Positions 62,187 through 64,000 of a DNA stretch of 64,000 nt are shown here, one piece after another. Below the pieces are notes generated by a model. That model was given only the letters and a program-made list of their open reading frames with translations. It was not told where the DNA came from and ran no database searches. Source of the stretch: Histoplasma ohiense (lineage: Eukaryota; Ascomycota; Eurotiomycetes; Onygenales; Ajellomycetaceae); NCBI GenBank assembly GCA_017607445.1, contig JAEVHH010000001.1, forward strand, positions 1,612,001-1,676,000. Reading direction: 5' to 3'. Each line of letters begins with the position of its first letter. Positions within the stretch are counted from its first letter, which is position 1. The position numbers and the translations under genes were made by a program.

Positions 62187-63222
62187 TGCTGGGGTGGTTG
62201 TATGAGACGCAGCATACAGATGAAAATCCTAAACCAGGAAGTTCTTGAGGCCTCGACTTTGAATCTTTGAGATGGTTAATATATGGGCAGCGATCCGCGA
62301 AGTAAAAAGATTGAAAGTTTCCGTAACCTTGGAATTTAAGCTCTAGTAAATTAATGAAATATCTAAATATCACTATACTTAGAGATTTGATTAATTCCTC
62401 TGCTGTTTTACAGAAGGAATACCCTTAGCAATCACTACTCAAATCATTTTTTCACAAAAGCATTCAATCAAGTTCATTCATGTGTAACACACCACTGCTC
62501 TTTGCTTGCTCATTGAACAGGCTGGCAATTAGCAATCAGTCCTTCCATACTAACATGCATATTCCAGGACTTCAATCCCACTCTCCATTGCTCAGTCAAG
62601 AAGCTCTCAAGTTATTCAATCACCGGAATATCATTAACACTACAACATGGTCAATACTCATAAACATGTTCTCATGCAATGATATGGCAAGAGCCACTGA
62701 ACCTCGAAACAACAGCCATCAAGGACTTCAATTTCAAATATTGAGTCCTTATTGCTGTGAGATTTGAATATATCTATGGAATGTTAATTAACAAAGCATA
62801 TAATGATTCACTGTAAATTGTGAAGTTTGCTTGACACTTTCCATTGCCATTGATCACCAATTCACAAATACCCAGAAGCAGTCTTCTTTAACATCCAGCT
62901 CCAAACAATTATATCTCAAAAATCACTCAGTTTGCCCAAACTCCTTTAGCTGTAACCATTCAGAAGAGATGAGAGAATTAATGTGAAACAGAGAATAAAT
63001 GGGCGACCCCCGGCTTGGGGTTGTATATAATTTATCACAACCTCCAGCTTTAATTCCCTTCATCAATTATCCTGATCCACAAGAAAATCGCCCTTTAACA
63101 TCATTACATTTCTACAGCTCCATCAATACATTCCCCAATATACACCTTAACCTATAGCCCGCCGGCTGTCAGGCCTCTTAGCACCTCCCCTCATTTAAAC
63201 TGTGATCCTCCGCCGATTTAAG
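62187..63222. other. Divergent stretch between the kinase and the orphan gene
   Basis: Upstream of the minus-strand kinase and the plus-strand orphan. A TATA-like TATATAATTTA is at 63023-63034. No gene seen. Confidence 0.45.
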
Positions 63223-63975
63223 ATGCTTTCAAACAGGGACGAAGCTAACTGGCCGGTCTATTCGATGCGATACCGGTGTTCAGGGGTTGAAAAGCATCTT
63301 CGAATCGAGTGGCACCACAGACCTATTAATGAGAGTGTGGAAACGGTGGAGTTTCAAAACGGCGAAACCTTCAAGACCCTTCTACCAGATTACTGTATTG
63401 TTCTGTAGTTATCATCCCACGAACTAACCCTGTGTTTTTGTCTTTGTTCTAGAAATGGCGGTCACAAGACTCGAACATCGAAAACCGCCAGACCACCAGA
63501 TACCTCTTATCATATATCTGTGCGCTTTGGTAAACTCACCAATCGTGCTGGGCCAGGCCCAGTGTGGGCCCACTCTGTCCACATCTATCTCGATGAGAAT
63601 ACCAAGAAAAATGTACCCAAACAAGTTGTATGGAGTAACCCAACGATCGACAAGGACGAACATTCAGCGGCATACAAGAACAGAACCCGATGGCCTGTCG
63701 GTGCAACTGCTACGACAGCACCCCCGGCTCCCGGTGAGCAACCACTAGCCCCCGCCCCATCGACTGTAGGGTTAATTCCAGCGCCTCTCCCTACGACTAA
63801 TCCTTGGGGGGTTCCAATAATTCCGTCGCAGCCGTCGAATTCCCCACAGTTGGGGGAAAGTCCAGGCCAAGGGCCTGCCACAGGGGGCGGTAGAAGTAAA
63901 AAAAAAAAAAAAAAAAATGGACCCAGGTCGTTTTGGACACAGAAGGACATCTCAAGGGTAGAACCCTTTTTTTGA
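63223..63975 (+). CDS. Two-exon orphan protein with a Pro-rich tail and poly-Lys run
   Basis: Exons 63223-63404 and 63453-63975 (48-bp intron: GTAGTT donor, GAACTAACC branch, TTCTAG acceptor) give 705 nt, 234 aa. The frame begins MLSNRDEANWPVYSMRYRC and continues IEWHHRPINESVETVEF. After the intron come TSYHISVRFGKL and VWAHSVHIYLDENTKKNVPK, then a Pro/Ala/Gly-rich tail. A run of 20 A bases (63898-63917) encodes SKKKKKKN and is prone to length change, which would alter the C-terminus (NGPRSFWTQKDISR). No family recognised. It may belong to a lineage-specific set found with the kinase in accessory regions; that is inference. Confidence 0.65.
63898..63917 (+). repeat. Poly-A run (A20) inside a coding sequence
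   Basis: Twenty adenines encode six Lys codons in the orphan gene. A one-base slip would shift the frame for the last 20 or so residues. Confidence 0.85.
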
Positions 63976-64000
63976 AATCTTAGAAATTGACAGGGTTGTT

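Overview
The window is fungal nuclear DNA. Nearly every confident gene carries short introns (45-135 bp, a few longer) with GTRNGT-type donors and CTAAC/CTRAY-like branch sites. The proteins are typical of filamentous ascomycetes: Gwt1, Sec63, an Ssh4-type Rsp5 adaptor, class II cAMP phosphodiesterase, a Zn2Cys6 regulator and a spartin-like protein. Gene spacing, protein sequences and an expanded-type SRPK-like kinase suggest a dimorphic Onygenales fungus (Ajellomycetaceae-like). That placement is inference. Exon junctions were read by eye; for each spliced gene the summed exon length is a multiple of three.

Region 1-50 kb is ordinary, sparse euchromatin. In order: the 5' part of a disordered, Ser/Pro-rich protein (minus, runs off the left edge); a very large 8-exon ankyrin protein whose N-terminus carries nucleotidyltransferase-type motifs (minus, 4676-10664); a 739-bp hAT-like non-autonomous transposon with a perfect 8-bp target duplication (11319-12057); a senescence/spartin-domain protein (minus); a mitochondrial acyl-CoA dehydrogenase (plus); a small one-TM protein (minus); a cupin (minus); GWT1 (plus); an amidase-signature enzyme (plus) convergent with the cAMP phosphodiesterase PDE1 (minus); SSH4 (minus); an M24 Xaa-Pro peptidase (plus); a small conserved-looking basic protein (plus); SEC63 (plus); and a Zn2Cys6 transcription factor (minus).

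Region 50-64 kb is different. It is gene-poor, with long non-coding gaps and small multi-exon genes hidden by introns. These are an HMG-box protein (53445-54415), an unrecognised 5-exon candidate (55802-56726) with further coding-like sequence upstream, a Tc1/mariner-like MITE (59488-59813), a complete six-exon SRPK-like kinase interrupted by one in-frame TGA at a conserved Trp position (60570-62186), and a two-exon orphan with a 20-A run inside its coding sequence (63223-63975). This looks like an accessory compartment.

There is no operon-like or obvious metabolic cluster. GWT1 (GPI-anchor synthesis) and SEC63 (translocation) act in the ER, SSH4 in endosome-vacuole sorting, PDE1 in cAMP signalling, and the acyl-CoA dehydrogenase in mitochondrial beta- or branched-chain oxidation. 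No tRNA, rRNA or CRISPR array was found.
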